Shown: piece by piece, positions 39,939 through 48,332 of the stretch
How positions within the stretch are numbered: the first letter of the stretch is position 1
How the letters are laid out: each line of letters opens with the position of its first letter
Translations under genes and position numbers: made by a program
Notes under the pieces: model-generated
What the model was told of the DNA's origin: nothing
Database searches by the model: none
The model's input: only the letters and a program-made list of their open reading frames with translations
NCBI GenBank assembly: GCA_021325365.1
Contig: JAJPHF010000083.1
Span: 54,907 to 118,906 of the forward strand
Origin: Pseudomonadota bacterium
Lineage (GTDB): Bacteria > Chloroflexota > UBA6077 > JAJPHF01
Direction: 5' to 3'
Length of the DNA stretch: 64,000 nucleotides

Positions 39939-42521
39939 GTGCTGCCGTCGACCGCATCTCCTCCGACCCCCTTGCGTCCGAGCCAGCGCCGCCGTGTCGG
40001 CCTCGCGCGGCGCTGGCTGCGCGCCTGGGGCCCCCTGCTCGGCGTGCTGTTCGTGGCCGCGGTGCTGCGCCTGTGGGTGGTGGGCGGCGGGCCGGACCCG
40101 TTCGACGTGGACGAGGGCTACACGGGCGTCGACGCCCTGCGGGTACTGGCGGGCCACCCGACGCTCTATTTCGCGGCGAACAATGGCGCCGAGCCCCTGT
40201 ACGTGTACCTGGCGGCGCTGAGCACGGCGCTGCTGGGACCGAGCGCGCTCGCGCTGCGCTTGCCGGCGGCGCTGGCCGGGATAGCCTGCGTGCTGGCCAC
40301 CTACCTGCTGGTGCGAGCGGTATTCGCTTCGGCGGGCCTGGCCCTGCTGACGGCACTGCTGCAAGCGGTCTCCCTCTGGCACCTGCACCTCAGCCGCGAT
40401 GCGAGCCGCGTGGGGCTGCTGCCGCTGCTCGGGACGCTGGCGTTCTTCTGCCTGTGGCGAGGTATTAGAGGAGGGGAGGGCGAATTGGGGGGACACCCCC
40501 CACCCCCCCCGGCAGGGTGTGGCGCGGAATACTGCGAGCGCCAGTGCCCCTGCACCGCCGGCGAGGACGAGGGCGGGCTCTGGCTCCCGGCAGGGGGGAA
40601 CCCCGGGGCTCTCTGGGGCTGGTTCGTTGGCGCCGGAGCGTGCTTCGGGCTGGCGCTGTACACGTACCTGCCGGCGCGGCTGCTACCGCTGGTGGCGCTC
40701 GTGCTGCTGGCGCAGGCCGCGCTAGCGTGGCCCGGGTGGCTGCGCGCGCGGTGGCCGGGGCTGGTGGCGCTGGCGGTGGCGGGCGCGGTGGTGGTCGCGC
40801 CGCTGGCGGTGTATTACGCGTCGCACTGGAGCGCGTTCCTGTTCCGCGTGGACATGGTGTCGCTCGTGAATCCATGGGTGAACGAGGGCGACCCGTGGGG
40901 GCTCCTGGGGCGCAACCTGCTGGGCACGGTGGGGATGTTCGGGGGGCGGGGCGACCCGGACCCGCAGTATGACGTGGCGGCGCAGCCGGTGTTTCCGCCC
41001 GCGCTGGCGGTCTTGTTCGTGCTCGGGCTAGGCCTGGCGCTCTGGCGCGCGCGGCGGCCGGCGTACGGGCTGTGGGTAGCATGGCTGGCGATCATGCTGC
41101 TCCCGGGCGTGCTGTCGGCCAGTAGCCCGCACTTCGCGCGGCAGGCGGGGATCATGCCGGCGGTCTACGTCTTCCCGGCGCTGGCCCTGTGGGAGGGCTG
41201 GCGGTGGGCGCGGCGCATGGCGGCCTGCCGCCCCAGCCCCCCAATCCTAGATGCGGCTGGCGCATTCGCCGGGGAGCGGCTGGGTGACGTAGGGGCGGGT
41301 TTCATGCCCGCCCGCAGCCGTCGAGGCCGCAGCCCCGGCGTCGCCGACACCGGACGTCTCAGGCGGGTGCGGAATTCGCTAGCAGGACCAATCCTAGGGG
41401 GAAAAGGTGGGAGACTCTTGGGGAACGCCCCCAATCCCCCGGCAGCGGAGCGCTCCTGCACTCCCGCAGATTGCCTTCCCGCCCGCCCAACCTCGGGAAG
41501 AGAGGGATCCGGCTTTGCCCTCGCCATAGTCCTAGACAGAGGTGCGCGGTGGCGCTCGGCGCTCCCCTTCGCGATGGGGCTAGCAATGTGCGCGGTGGTG
41601 GCCAGCGCGGCGGCGGGGACGGTGGCCGCGTACTTCGGACGGCCAGCGGCGCCGGGGCCGAGCTTGCTGGCGCGACTGGAGGCGCTGGACGCGCCGGCCG
41701 CGGCGAGCGCGGCAGCGCCCGCTGGCGCGGCGCCGCCGGCGGGCGGCGCGGGTGGCGCGGACGAGGTCTACGTCGCCGGGAGCGAGGAGACGGCGGAGAT
41801 CGGCAGCTATCTCAGCGGGCTAGGGCCGCGCCCGCGGTTCACGCAGGGCTTTCACTCGCTGCTGCTGCCCCGCGACCCGGCACGGACCACGTATCTGGTC
41901 GAGCGCGAGTGGTGGTGGCAGACGGCGGAGCAGCTCCTGTGGGCGCGGTACGATCTGGAGCCGCGGCCCTCGCCGCCGGGGCTGGAGCGGTTCCGCGTGC
42001 TGCGGCTGCACGAGCGACCCCTCCCGCCCGGGGCGCCGCCCAGCGCGCCGTGGCTGCCGCTGCCGGACGTCCACTGGGCGGTGGGGGCGCGGTTGGTGGG
42101 CTACGGGCTGCCGCCGGCCGCGCGCCCGGGCGAGGTCATGGGGGTGACGCTGCGCTGGCGCGTCGAGGCGCCCGCGCCCGACGATCCGGGGCAGGACTAC
42201 ACGTTCGCGGTCGGTCTCGCGGACGCGGATGGCAACGAGGCGGCGGCGCGCGACTGGCTGGGCCACCCGACGGCCGCCTGGCGCGCGGGCGACGAGGTGG
42301 TGAGCTGGTTCGACATCTGCCTGCCGCCGACGCTCGCGCCGGGCGACTTCCACGCGACCGTCGCGCTCTACTCGCGGGCGGACTTCGTGCGGCGGCCGCT
42401 GCTAGACGCCGCCGGAATGCCGCTGGGCGAGCAGCTCACGTTCGGGAGCCTGCCCGTGGCTGGCCCCCCCCAGGACCCGCCGTGCGTCCCGCGCGTGCAT
42501 CCGGCGCTGCCGCCGCAGTAG
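39939..42521 (+). CDS. GT39/PMT-like membrane glycosyltransferase with in-frame repeat insertions
   Basis: 860-aa polytopic protein. The first membrane helix (LLGVLFVAAVLRLWVV) is followed by PFDVDEGYTG with D58-E59, the acidic pair of dolichyl/undecaprenyl-phosphate-sugar-dependent mannosyltransferase-like enzymes. Helices then run to about residue 560, and a periplasmic-type C-terminal domain (about 640-860, ALGWHPTAAW-like beta sandwich) follows. Two segments break the family pattern: residues about 176-227 between LAFFCLWRG and WGWFVGAGACFG, and about 428-538 between RMAAC and RWRSALPFAMG. Both are Pro/Gly/Arg/Cys-rich and encoded by dispersed repeats, yet the frame stays open. Start GTG 39939 has only a weak ribosome binding site. 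It probably glycosylates lipids or exported proteins. Confidence 0.8.
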   Translation: MLPSTASPPTPLRPSQRRRVGLARRWLRAWGPLLGVLFVAAVLRLWVVGGGPDPFDVDEGYTGVDALRVLAGHPTLYFAANNGAEPLYVYLAALSTALLGPSALALRLPAALAGIACVLATYLLVRAVFASAGLALLTALLQAVSLWHLHLSRDASRVGLLPLLGTLAFFCLWRGIRGGEGELGGHPPPPPAGCGAEYCERQCPCTAGEDEGGLWLPAGGNPGALWGWFVGAGACFGLALYTYLPARLLPLVALVLLAQAALAWPGWLRARWPGLVALAVAGAVVVAPLAVYYASHWSAFLFRVDMVSLVNPWVNEGDPWGLLGRNLLGTVGMFGGRGDPDPQYDVAAQPVFPPALAVLFVLGLGLALWRARRPAYGLWVAWLAIMLLPGVLSASSPHFARQAGIMPAVYVFPALALWEGWRWARRMAACRPSPPILDAAGAFAGERLGDVGAGFMPARSRRGRSPGVADTGRLRRVRNSLAGPILGGKGGRLLGNAPNPPAAERSCTPADCLPARPTSGREGSGFALAIVLDRGARWRSALPFAMGLAMCAVVASAAAGTVAAYFGRPAAPGPSLLARLEALDAPAAASAAAPAGAAPPAGGAGGADEVYVAGSEETAEIGSYLSGLGPRPRFTQGFHSLLLPRDPARTTYLVEREWWWQTAEQLLWARYDLEPRPSPPGLERFRVLRLHERPLPPGAPPSAPWLPLPDVHWAVGARLVGYGLPPAARPGEVMGVTLRWRVEAPAPDDPGQDYTFAVGLADADGNEAAARDWLGHPTAAWRAGDEVVSWFDICLPPTLAPGDFHATVALYSRADFVRRPLLDAAGMPLGEQLTFGSLPVAGPPQDPPCVPRVHPALPPQ
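40463..40617. repeat. Repeat insertion 1 inside the GT39-type gene
   Basis: Composite tract: GGGGGACACCCCCCACCC hairpin, then TGTGGCGCGGAATACTGC (40518 onward, shared with 34771 and 10880), then GGCAGGGGGGAACCCCGGGG. It replaces a short cytoplasmic or periplasmic loop between two membrane helices without breaking the frame. Confidence 0.7.
41222..41550. repeat. Repeat insertion 2 inside the GT39-type gene
   Basis: ~330-bp tract with GTAGGGGCGGGTTTCATGC..CGCCCGC (41290-41320, also 34740), then CGTCGAGGCCGCAGCCCCGG (also near 26812), and CCAATCCTAGGGGGAAAAGG and similar C/G-run segments. In-frame, encoding about 110 low-conservation residues between membrane helices. Confidence 0.65.
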
Positions 42522-42576
42522 CGCGGCCGCCGTTCGCCGGCCCAAATGAGCTTCATAAAAACGGTCGGAGAAACGT

Positions 42577-42816
42577 ATGATGCCGCAGGTAGTATTGACG
42601 GGGTGGACACCGGGGCTCAAGAAGGTGTCGTCGACCAAGCTTCTGCGGCAGAAGGCCGGGCTGGGCCTCAAGGATGCGAAAGATTGCACGGACCGGCTGC
42701 TAGCCGGTGAAACGGTCCGCGTGGCAGTCTCGTCGCTAGCGACTGCCGAGGATCTCGCTCGCGAGGCGACCGCGCTTGGCGCGGATGCACACGCGGAGCC
42801 TGGCAGCGGTGGGTAG
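42577..42816 (+). CDS. Small protein with ribosomal L7/L12 C-terminal-like domain
   Basis: 79-aa protein. VVLTGWTPGLKKVSSTKLLRQ, KAGLGLKDAKDCTDRLLAGE and EDLAREATALGADAHAEP match the L7/L12 CTD pattern (K-x-x-V-I-K-x-(V/I)-R-x-x-x-GLGLKEAK ... GA-x-V). It lacks the N-terminal dimerisation domain and hinge of real L12. Such stand-alone CTDs are common small proteins in some phyla and may bind translation GTPases or serve other partners; nothing here decides. GGAG lies 6 nt before the ATG-ATG start. It is a 55-bp-spaced neighbour of the GT39-type gene. Confidence 0.78.
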   Translation: MMPQVVLTGWTPGLKKVSSTKLLRQKAGLGLKDAKDCTDRLLAGETVRVAVSSLATAEDLAREATALGADAHAEPGSGG

Positions 42817-42907
42817 CGCGCTTGACAGGCCGATGGCGCGCGCGTATCGTCCGGCACGCATAGGGTCGGCGCCCGTCGTGGCGACGCCGGCCGGGGAGGA
42901 AGCGAGT

Positions 42908-43993
42908 ATGAGGCGGCGCTATTGGCGCTTGGGCACATTACTGACATGGGGGGTTGGCGCGCTGCTGCTGGCCGCCTGCGGTGGCGCGGCGGCGCCCGCG
43001 GCCGCGCCCCAGGCGGCCGCGCCGGCCCCGCCAGCGGCGCAGCCAGCCGCGCCGAGCCAGCCGGCCGCGCCGACTGCCTCTGCTGCGGCGCCGCCAGCGG
43101 AGCCGGTGAAGCTCACCGTGCCCTACACCCCCGTGGGCGGGCCGATGGCGCCGCTGTGGATCGGCGTCGAGGAGCACCTGTTCGAGAAGCAGGGGCTGGA
43201 CGTGACAGCCCAGTTCGTCAGCGGGTCGAGCCCCATCTCGCAGGGGATGACCGCGGGCGAGTACGAGATCGGCGTGGCGAACGGGGGCGTGGCCGCGCTG
43301 AACAAGCTCAACGGCGGCGACATTATCATGATCGGGGCGCACGCCCCCTACTTCTCGATCGACGCCTGGGCCAAGCCGGAGATCCAGTCGATCGCCGACC
43401 TGAAGGGCAAGACGATCGGGGTCACGCGGCTGGGTAGCTCGACCCAGTTCGCGGCCACCGCGATGCTGGCCTCGGCGGGCCTGGCGCCCACCGACGCGAC
43501 GCTGCTCCAGACAGGCGGGCTGGGGGAGTCGCTGGCGGCGCTGTTCAGCTTGCAGGCGGACGCGGTGATGCTGGCGCCGCCGCAGAACCTCGAGGCGAAG
43601 AAGGCGGGCTTCCGCCAGGTGGCCGTGCTGTCGGAGCTAGGGCAGTACGGGCTGTTCCCCGAGACGGCCATCCTGGCGCGGGAGGCGATCCTGACGGACC
43701 CGGCGCGGCGGGACGTGGGGATACGCTTCCTGCGCGCTTTCAGCGAGGGGCTGCGCCTGGCGAAGACCGATGCCGACCTGACGAAGCGCGTGTCGAGCAA
43801 GTACACCCAGATCGACGACGACGAGATCCTGCAAGCGACCTTCGACTTCTACAGCAAGTACTTCCCCGACACGCTGCGGATCGACGAGCAGACGGTCCGC
43901 AACCTGCTGACGTTTCTCGACGACCCGAAGGCGAAGGACGCCGACCCGCGGCAGTTCTACAGCAACGAGCTGGTGGACGCCGCTAGCCAGTAG
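42908..43993 (+). CDS. ABC transporter substrate-binding lipoprotein (NMT1/THI5-like)
   Basis: 361-aa binding protein. The signal MRRRYWRLGTLLTWGVGALL continues LAACGG (lipobox LAAC), followed by an Ala/Pro linker of about 45 residues. The fold shows VKLTVPYTPVGGPMAPLWIGVEEHLF, KQGLDVTAQFVSGSS, GEYEIGVANGGVAALN, DLKGKTIGVTRLGSSTQFAATAML and DPRQFYSNELVDAA. GGGGAGGA precedes ATG 42908. It is followed about 100 bp later by an amidohydrolase on the same strand, a pairing that suggests import of the hydrolase's substrate or precursor. Confidence 0.88.
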   Translation: MRRRYWRLGTLLTWGVGALLLAACGGAAAPAAAPQAAAPAPPAAQPAAPSQPAAPTASAAAPPAEPVKLTVPYTPVGGPMAPLWIGVEEHLFEKQGLDVTAQFVSGSSPISQGMTAGEYEIGVANGGVAALNKLNGGDIIMIGAHAPYFSIDAWAKPEIQSIADLKGKTIGVTRLGSSTQFAATAMLASAGLAPTDATLLQTGGLGESLAALFSLQADAVMLAPPQNLEAKKAGFRQVAVLSELGQYGLFPETAILAREAILTDPARRDVGIRFLRAFSEGLRLAKTDADLTKRVSSKYTQIDDDEILQATFDFYSKYFPDTLRIDEQTVRNLLTFLDDPKAKDADPRQFYSNELVDAASQ

Positions 43994-44093
43994 CGGCGGC
44001 GCGGCTAGGACGTCAGGCAGGCCCCCAGCCCGGTCGGTAGGGGTGCGACAGAGAGCCTGGTGCAGCGCGGTGCGGCTAGGCGAGGAGCGAAGG

Positions 44094-45125
44094 ATGAAGG
44101 CGGGCATCACGATACTCGACGCGGACGGGCACGCGCTCGACGGCGACGCCATCTATCAGCAGTACCTGGAGCCGCCGTACAACGAGCGCGGGCGGTTCAT
44201 CTACCCGGTGGACGGGTTCGACCGCAACCAGGGCGGGCGGCTGGGGCGGCGGCCGGCCGACGCCCAGGCGCTCCTGGCCGACATGGACGTGGAGGGCATC
44301 GACACGATGGTGCTCTTCCCCACCTTTGGTCTGAACCTGGGCATGATCCGCGAGCCCGACTACGCGGCGGCGCTGGCGCGGGCCTACAACAACTGGATGC
44401 ACGATTACCGCCAGGCGGCGCCGGACCGGCTGAAGGCGGTGGCGGTCCTGCCGCTGGTCGACCCGCCGGCGGCGGTGCGCGAGCTAGAGCGCGCGGCCGG
44501 CGAGCTGGGCGTGGTCGGCGTGATGGTCCACACGGAGGTCTCGCGCCGCAACGTGGCCGACGAGGACTACTGGCCGCTCTACGCCACCGCGCAGCGGCTG
44601 AACCTGCCGGTCGCCTACCACGCGCACGGCAGCGGCTCGGGCGACACTTATCGCTGGCGCAACTTCCTGGGCGTACACACCTGGTCGCACGTCCCGGAGC
44701 AGCTCATCACGGCGGCAAGCGTGGCCTACGGCGGCGTGCTGGAGAAGTTCCCCGACCTGCGCGTGGCCTTCCTGGAGGCCGGCTGCGGCTGGGTGCCGTT
44801 CTGGCTGGAGCACTTGGACGAGGAGTGGGAGAAGCGGCCGTTCGACGCGCCGCTGGCGACCGACCGGCCCAGCGCGTACCTCACGAGCGGGCGCTGCTGG
44901 TATAGCTGCGAGCCCGAGGAGAAGACGATCCCCTACGTGGCGCAGTGGATCGGCGAGGACCAGATCGTCTACGCCTCCGACTACCCGCACTGGGACGGTG
45001 GCTGGCCGCGCTCCGTGGACACGCTGCTCGAGCGCGACGACCTCTCGGAAACGCTGAAGCGCAAGATCCTGGGCGAGAACGCGTGCCGCTACTACGGCCT
45101 GCCCGCGCCCGTCCCCGCGCGGTAG
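44094..45125 (+). CDS. Amidohydrolase family protein (PF04909)
   Basis: 343-aa TIM-barrel amidohydrolase. It begins ITILDADGHALDGD, where the metal motif is D-A-D-G-H. Also seen are IDTMVLFPTFGLNLG, NNWMHDYRQAAPDRLKAVAVLPL, LPVAYHAHGSGSG with conserved His, VAFLEAGCGWVPFWLEHLDE and IVYASDYPHWDGGWP with the catalytic Asp-x-x-His. The SDYPHWD ending is typical of the group that includes many aromatic-catabolic decarboxylases. GAGGAG lies upstream of ATG 44094. The binding-protein gene precedes it. Paralogues at 8280 and 57676 share the layout. Substrate unknown. Confidence 0.87.
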   Translation: MKAGITILDADGHALDGDAIYQQYLEPPYNERGRFIYPVDGFDRNQGGRLGRRPADAQALLADMDVEGIDTMVLFPTFGLNLGMIREPDYAAALARAYNNWMHDYRQAAPDRLKAVAVLPLVDPPAAVRELERAAGELGVVGVMVHTEVSRRNVADEDYWPLYATAQRLNLPVAYHAHGSGSGDTYRWRNFLGVHTWSHVPEQLITAASVAYGGVLEKFPDLRVAFLEAGCGWVPFWLEHLDEEWEKRPFDAPLATDRPSAYLTSGRCWYSCEPEEKTIPYVAQWIGEDQIVYASDYPHWDGGWPRSVDTLLERDDLSETLKRKILGENACRYYGLPAPVPAR

Positions 45126-45251
45126 GTCAAGCTCAGGAGCGCGGCGCTTGGGTTGGCGTCGTGATGACTCCCATGCCGGGCCTGTTGTAGGGGCGCTGCG
45201 TGCTGCGCCCTGGCCGTCCTACAGCTGTTTTCGTGGGCGTTGAGCCAGGCG

Positions 45252-45282
45252 GTAGGGCAGGGGCTCGTCCCCTGCCGCCCGG
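45252..45282. repeat. Family C repeat, single copy
   Basis: GTAGGGCAGGGGCTCGTCCC then CTGCCGCCCGG, identical to 11919-11949. It lies in the 253-bp gap between the amidohydrolase and the SDR. Confidence 0.78.
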
Positions 45283-45378
45283 CCAACGCTGCCCGGCTCG
45301 CTCACCCTGAAAACCGCAGTAAGTCCGATACGAAGCAGGGCGCAATCACGACTGACCGAGTTGGCGAGGGGCAAGGAT

Positions 45379-46191
45379 ATGGCAGCGGATGCAGGCGCGG
45401 CGCGGCGGCCGACGGCGCTGATTACAGGCGCGTCGGGCGGGATCGGGGCGGCGCTCGCCCGGGAGTTCGCGGCACACGGCTACGACCTGGTGCTGGTGGC
45501 GCGGCGCCAGGACCGGCTGGTGACCATCGCCCGCGCGCTGGCGGGCGCGTACGGTATTGCCGCCCGCGTGATCGAGGCCGACCTGGCGCGGCCCCAGGCG
45601 CCCGACGAGATCTACCAGCAGGTGGAAGCGCAGGGCGTGGCGGTGGAAGTGCTCGTCAACAACGCGGGCTTTGGCACGTACGGCCCGTTCGCCGAGACGG
45701 ACCTGCGCGCCGAGCTGGAGATGCTCCAGGTCAACGTCGTGGCGCTCACCCACCTGACGAAGCTGTTCCTGCGCGACATGCTGGCGCGGGGGCACGGCAA
45801 GGTGCTGAACGTGGCATCCACGGCGGCCTTCCAACCGGGGCCGCTGGCGGCGGTGTACTACGCGACCAAGGCGTACGTGCTCTCGCTGTCAGAGGCGCTG
45901 GCGAACGAGGTGCAGGGGACGGGCGTGACGGTCACCGCGCTCTGCCCGGGCCCCACGGCGACGGGGTTCCAGCGCCGCGCCCGGATGGAGGACACGCGGC
46001 TGATGCGTAGCCCGCTCGTGATGGACGCGGCGGCGGTGGCGCGCGTGGGCTACCGGGCGCTGATGGCGGGCGAGACGGTGGCGATCCCCGGCTGGACCAA
46101 CCGCGCGCTGACCGCAGCCGTGCGGCTCATGCCCCGCCGGCTCGTCACCCGCATCGTCCGTCAGGTCAGCGAGCGGACGCACGCGCGGTAA
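45379..46191 (+). CDS. SDR family oxidoreductase
   Basis: 270-aa classical short-chain dehydrogenase. TGASGGIGAALAREF carries the TGxxxGxG loop, and LVARRQDRL shows an arginine after beta-2 that favours NADP. NNAGFGTYGPF is the NNAG motif, LNVASTAAF holds the catalytic Ser, YYATKAYV the YxxxK. The ending CPGPTATGFQ and a C-terminal MPRRLVTRIVRQ amphipathic helix resemble the DltE/YqjQ-like subgroup. The start ATG 45379 follows AAGGAT; a TTG at 45361 is in frame. It converges on the esterase gene across a long perfect hairpin. Confidence 0.9.
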   Translation: MAADAGAARRPTALITGASGGIGAALAREFAAHGYDLVLVARRQDRLVTIARALAGAYGIAARVIEADLARPQAPDEIYQQVEAQGVAVEVLVNNAGFGTYGPFAETDLRAELEMLQVNVVALTHLTKLFLRDMLARGHGKVLNVASTAAFQPGPLAAVYYATKAYVLSLSEALANEVQGTGVTVTALCPGPTATGFQRRARMEDTRLMRSPLVMDAAAVARVGYRALMAGETVAIPGWTNRALTAAVRLMPRRLVTRIVRQVSERTHAR

Positions 46192-46215
46192 GCAGGGCCA
46201 CCATCCTAAGCTGGT

Positions 46216-46270
46216 GGCCGAGGGCGGTGTCTAGGTTTGGCGTAGCCAAACCTAGACACCGCCCTCGGCC
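46216..46270. terminator. Perfect 26-bp stem hairpin between convergent genes
   Basis: GGCCGAGGGCGGTGTCTAGG continues to TTTGGC (46216-46241) and pairs perfectly with 46245-46270 around a GTA loop. It lies between the SDR stop (46191) and the convergent esterase stop (46277). No T-run; probably a bidirectional terminator or a mobile palindrome. Confidence 0.65.
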
Positions 46271-46276
46271 AAATGC

Positions 46277-47149
46277 CTAATCGAGCTGCTGGTGGACGAA
46301 CTCGACGATGCGGTCGATGGCCTGCTGGGCGGCGGGTGAGGTCGAGCGGGTGATGAAGCCCTCGGCCTCGCCCTCGTAGAGCGCCAGCTCCAGGTGGCCG
46401 CCGCGCTGGCGGTAGCTCGCGACGAAGCGGTCGAGATGCGGCCGCGGGTGGGCGCCGTCCTTGGTGCCCTGCAGGTACAAGACGGGCGGCAGCGCGGCGG
46501 GCTCCCCGCGCTCTAGCGCCAGGGCCGGGCTGCCCTCGGCCATCGCCTCCTCGGTTTGCCAGTAGGCGTCGTGGCAGGGCAGCACGCTCTCGACGATCGG
46601 CGGGTACGGCGGGCCGGCGGCGCGAAGCTGCTGCACGTAGTGGTAGCGCCCCAGCGGGTCGATGACCGGCCAGCAGAGGATGGCGCACTGCACGGTAGCA
46701 TCGACGGGCGCCCCGTCCGTGTGCAGCGGCAGCGCGGCGTAGCGCGGATCGTGCGGCCGCATGGCGAGTAGCATCGCCTGGTGGCCGCCGCTGGAGCTGC
46801 CCATCAGGCCGACGCGCTCGGGGCGCGCGCCCAGCTCGGCCGCGCGCGACTTCAGCCAGCGGATGCCGTAGTGGACGTCGGCCAGCGATGCCGGATACGG
46901 CGCCTCGGGCGGCATGCGGAAGTCGAGCGCCGCCACGACGACCCCGCTGCGCGCGAGCGGCTCGTTGATGGCGGTGTCGCCCGTGCGGTCGTTGCGACAC
47001 CAGGCGCCGCCGTGCAGGTCGACGACCAGCGGGAACGGCCCGGTGCCGCGCGGCCGGAAGAGGCGGGCCAGCAGCGGCTTGTCCCCGTGGCGGAGGTATT
47101 CCACGTCGTCTACGGCGATCTCGTAAGCGCCGCGCGTGTTGATGGCCAT
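46277..47149 (-). CDS. Alpha/beta hydrolase, esterase/lipase (BD-FAE-like)
   Basis: 290-aa esterase. The oxyanion HGGAW motif is in LVVDLHGGAWCRND, the nucleophile serine in VGLMGSSSGGHQAML, and the aspartate in LYLQGTKDGAHPRPH. At the usual catalytic His position (GExHGF) the sequence reads GEAEGFI, so the His appears replaced by Glu, or another His (AHPRPH) serves. ATG 47149 follows GAGGAGG by 6 nt; the longer ORF to 47815 has unrelated sequence. It is flanked on both sides by palindromes sharing GGTGTCT/AGACACC. The substrate is a short ester, unassigned. Confidence 0.85.
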   Translation of the reverse strand: MAINTRGAYEIAVDDVEYLRHGDKPLLARLFRPRGTGPFPLVVDLHGGAWCRNDRTGDTAINEPLARSGVVVAALDFRMPPEAPYPASLADVHYGIRWLKSRAAELGARPERVGLMGSSSGGHQAMLLAMRPHDPRYAALPLHTDGAPVDATVQCAILCWPVIDPLGRYHYVQQLRAAGPPYPPIVESVLPCHDAYWQTEEAMAEGSPALALERGEPAALPPVLYLQGTKDGAHPRPHLDRFVASYRQRGGHLELALYEGEAEGFITRSTSPAAQQAIDRIVEFVHQQLD

Positions 47150-47198
47150 GCGCGCCTCCTCGTCATGTCCGGGTGCCAAGCACTCCGCCAGAGATAGG

Positions 47199-47222
47199 GT
47201 GTCTGCTTCGCGAAGCAGACAC
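47199..47222. repeat. Perfect 24-bp palindrome
   Basis: GTGTCTGCTTCG and CGAAGCAGACAC form a loopless perfect palindrome just upstream of the esterase gene. With its flanks (AGG...CACC) it shares the GGTGTCT/AGACACC ends of the hairpin at 46216-46270. Confidence 0.7.
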
Positions 47223-47404
47223 ACCCACCTGGGCCGGCAGCTTGGCCGGTTGCGCCACTGCCGCGCGTCCGCGGCTGCTGCCGCCATCATAGCGCAAGCG
47301 ACGGTGCGGCGGCGGATACATGGCCGGGGCCTTCGCGGGCGTGCTGCACGGGCCGCTCGTTCCCGCCGATCATTCAGTGGGGGACAGGCGTTCCGGAGGC
47401 GAGG

Positions 47405-47842
47405 GTGGGACGGGCGATGCCGACGATGAGCTACGAGCAGATGCTGCGCACCCTGGGCGGCTACTTCCGCCACGCGGGGACCAAGCAAGCCGTCATCACG
47501 GTGTCCGCGACGGGCGCCGACGTGGCGGACGTCGGCGGCGCCTACCGCCAGCACTGGGACATCGCGGCCCTCCAGGCGGAAGCGCGCCAGCAGCGCGGGT
47601 TGCGGGGCCTCCTGCGCGAGACCTTTCAGGACCCGCGGCAGGTCAGCCAGGCGTTGCGGCTCGTTGGCGCGGACCTCGACGAGGCCGGGGGCGGACCGTA
47701 CACCGCGACGATGCTGGCCAACTGCATCACCGTCCACGGCCCCGACGGCTACGAGCGCATCTACTGGTGGCCGGCAGTGGAGCAGCGCACGATCGCGCGC
47801 ATGACGCTGCGCCACGACCCGGACCGGCGGGAGACTGCCTGA
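47405..47842 (+). CDS. Hypothetical protein, ~145 aa
   Basis: Not recognised. A soluble 145-aa protein with no signal peptide. It opens MSYEQMLRTLGGYFRHAGTK and contains VITVSATGADV, a middle LRETFQDPRQVSQALRLVGADLD and the C-terminal YERIYWWPAVEQRTIARMTLRH. The base composition is that of a real gene here. GGAGG lies 4 nt before GTG 47405; ATG 47417 and ATG 47426 are alternatives. It converges on a truncated binding-protein gene. The overall alpha/beta pattern suggests a small conserved domain of unknown function. Confidence 0.55.
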   Translation: MGRAMPTMSYEQMLRTLGGYFRHAGTKQAVITVSATGADVADVGGAYRQHWDIAALQAEARQQRGLRGLLRETFQDPRQVSQALRLVGADLDEAGGGPYTATMLANCITVHGPDGYERIYWWPAVEQRTIARMTLRHDPDRRETA

Positions 47843-47932
47843 GCCGCCCGCGCCCAGCGGGGCGGCCCGCCGTGTGGACGGTCGGCGATTCTCGCTCCGG
47901 TAGCCGCCGCGGCTCCCGCCCGCTGCTGACGG

Positions 47933-48312
47933 CTAGGGCCTCAGGGCGGTGCGCAGGAAGCCGCTCTCGTCCAGCTCGCGGATGAGCCGCTCGTCCACGA
48001 AGTCGCTCGGGTTAGCCGTCCGCGCGTTCTCGTGGTCGGGCGCCCGCTGGTCGAGCACGGCCTGGATGGCGGGCAGCGACGGGTAGGCCCACTCCTCCAG
48101 CGTGGCCTTCCACTGCGCGTAGCTCCGATCGAGCACTTCCGGGTCGTCCACCCGCATGTACTTCCCGAGCGTGCGCTTGGCGAGCGCCGGGTCGCGCTTG
48201 GCCGCGCCGAGCGCCTCCAGGTGCGCGCGCAGGAAGTCGCGGATGAGGTCGGTGCGCTCGGCGCGGGAGCCGCGGGTGACGACGACGGCCGTCTGGCTGT
48301 ACGGGAAGCGGG
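47933..48312 (-). pseudogene. Truncated NMT1-like binding protein (C-terminal third only)
   Basis: From about 48312 down to TAG at 47933 the minus strand encodes PYSQTAVVVTRGSRAERTDL, IRDFLRAHLEALGAAKRDPA, YAQWKATLEEWAYPSLPAIQ and NPSDFVDERLIRELDESGFL. Each matches the C-terminal third of the intact copy at 60670-61797 (PYSQGALAATRG, RDPALAKRVLG, NPKDFVDTRIIDELRASGFL). The N-terminal two thirds and the signal peptide are absent; upstream sequence is unrelated. It is a decayed paralogue. Confidence 0.8.
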
Positions 48313-48332
48313 ATGCTGCCGAGATCAAAGAG

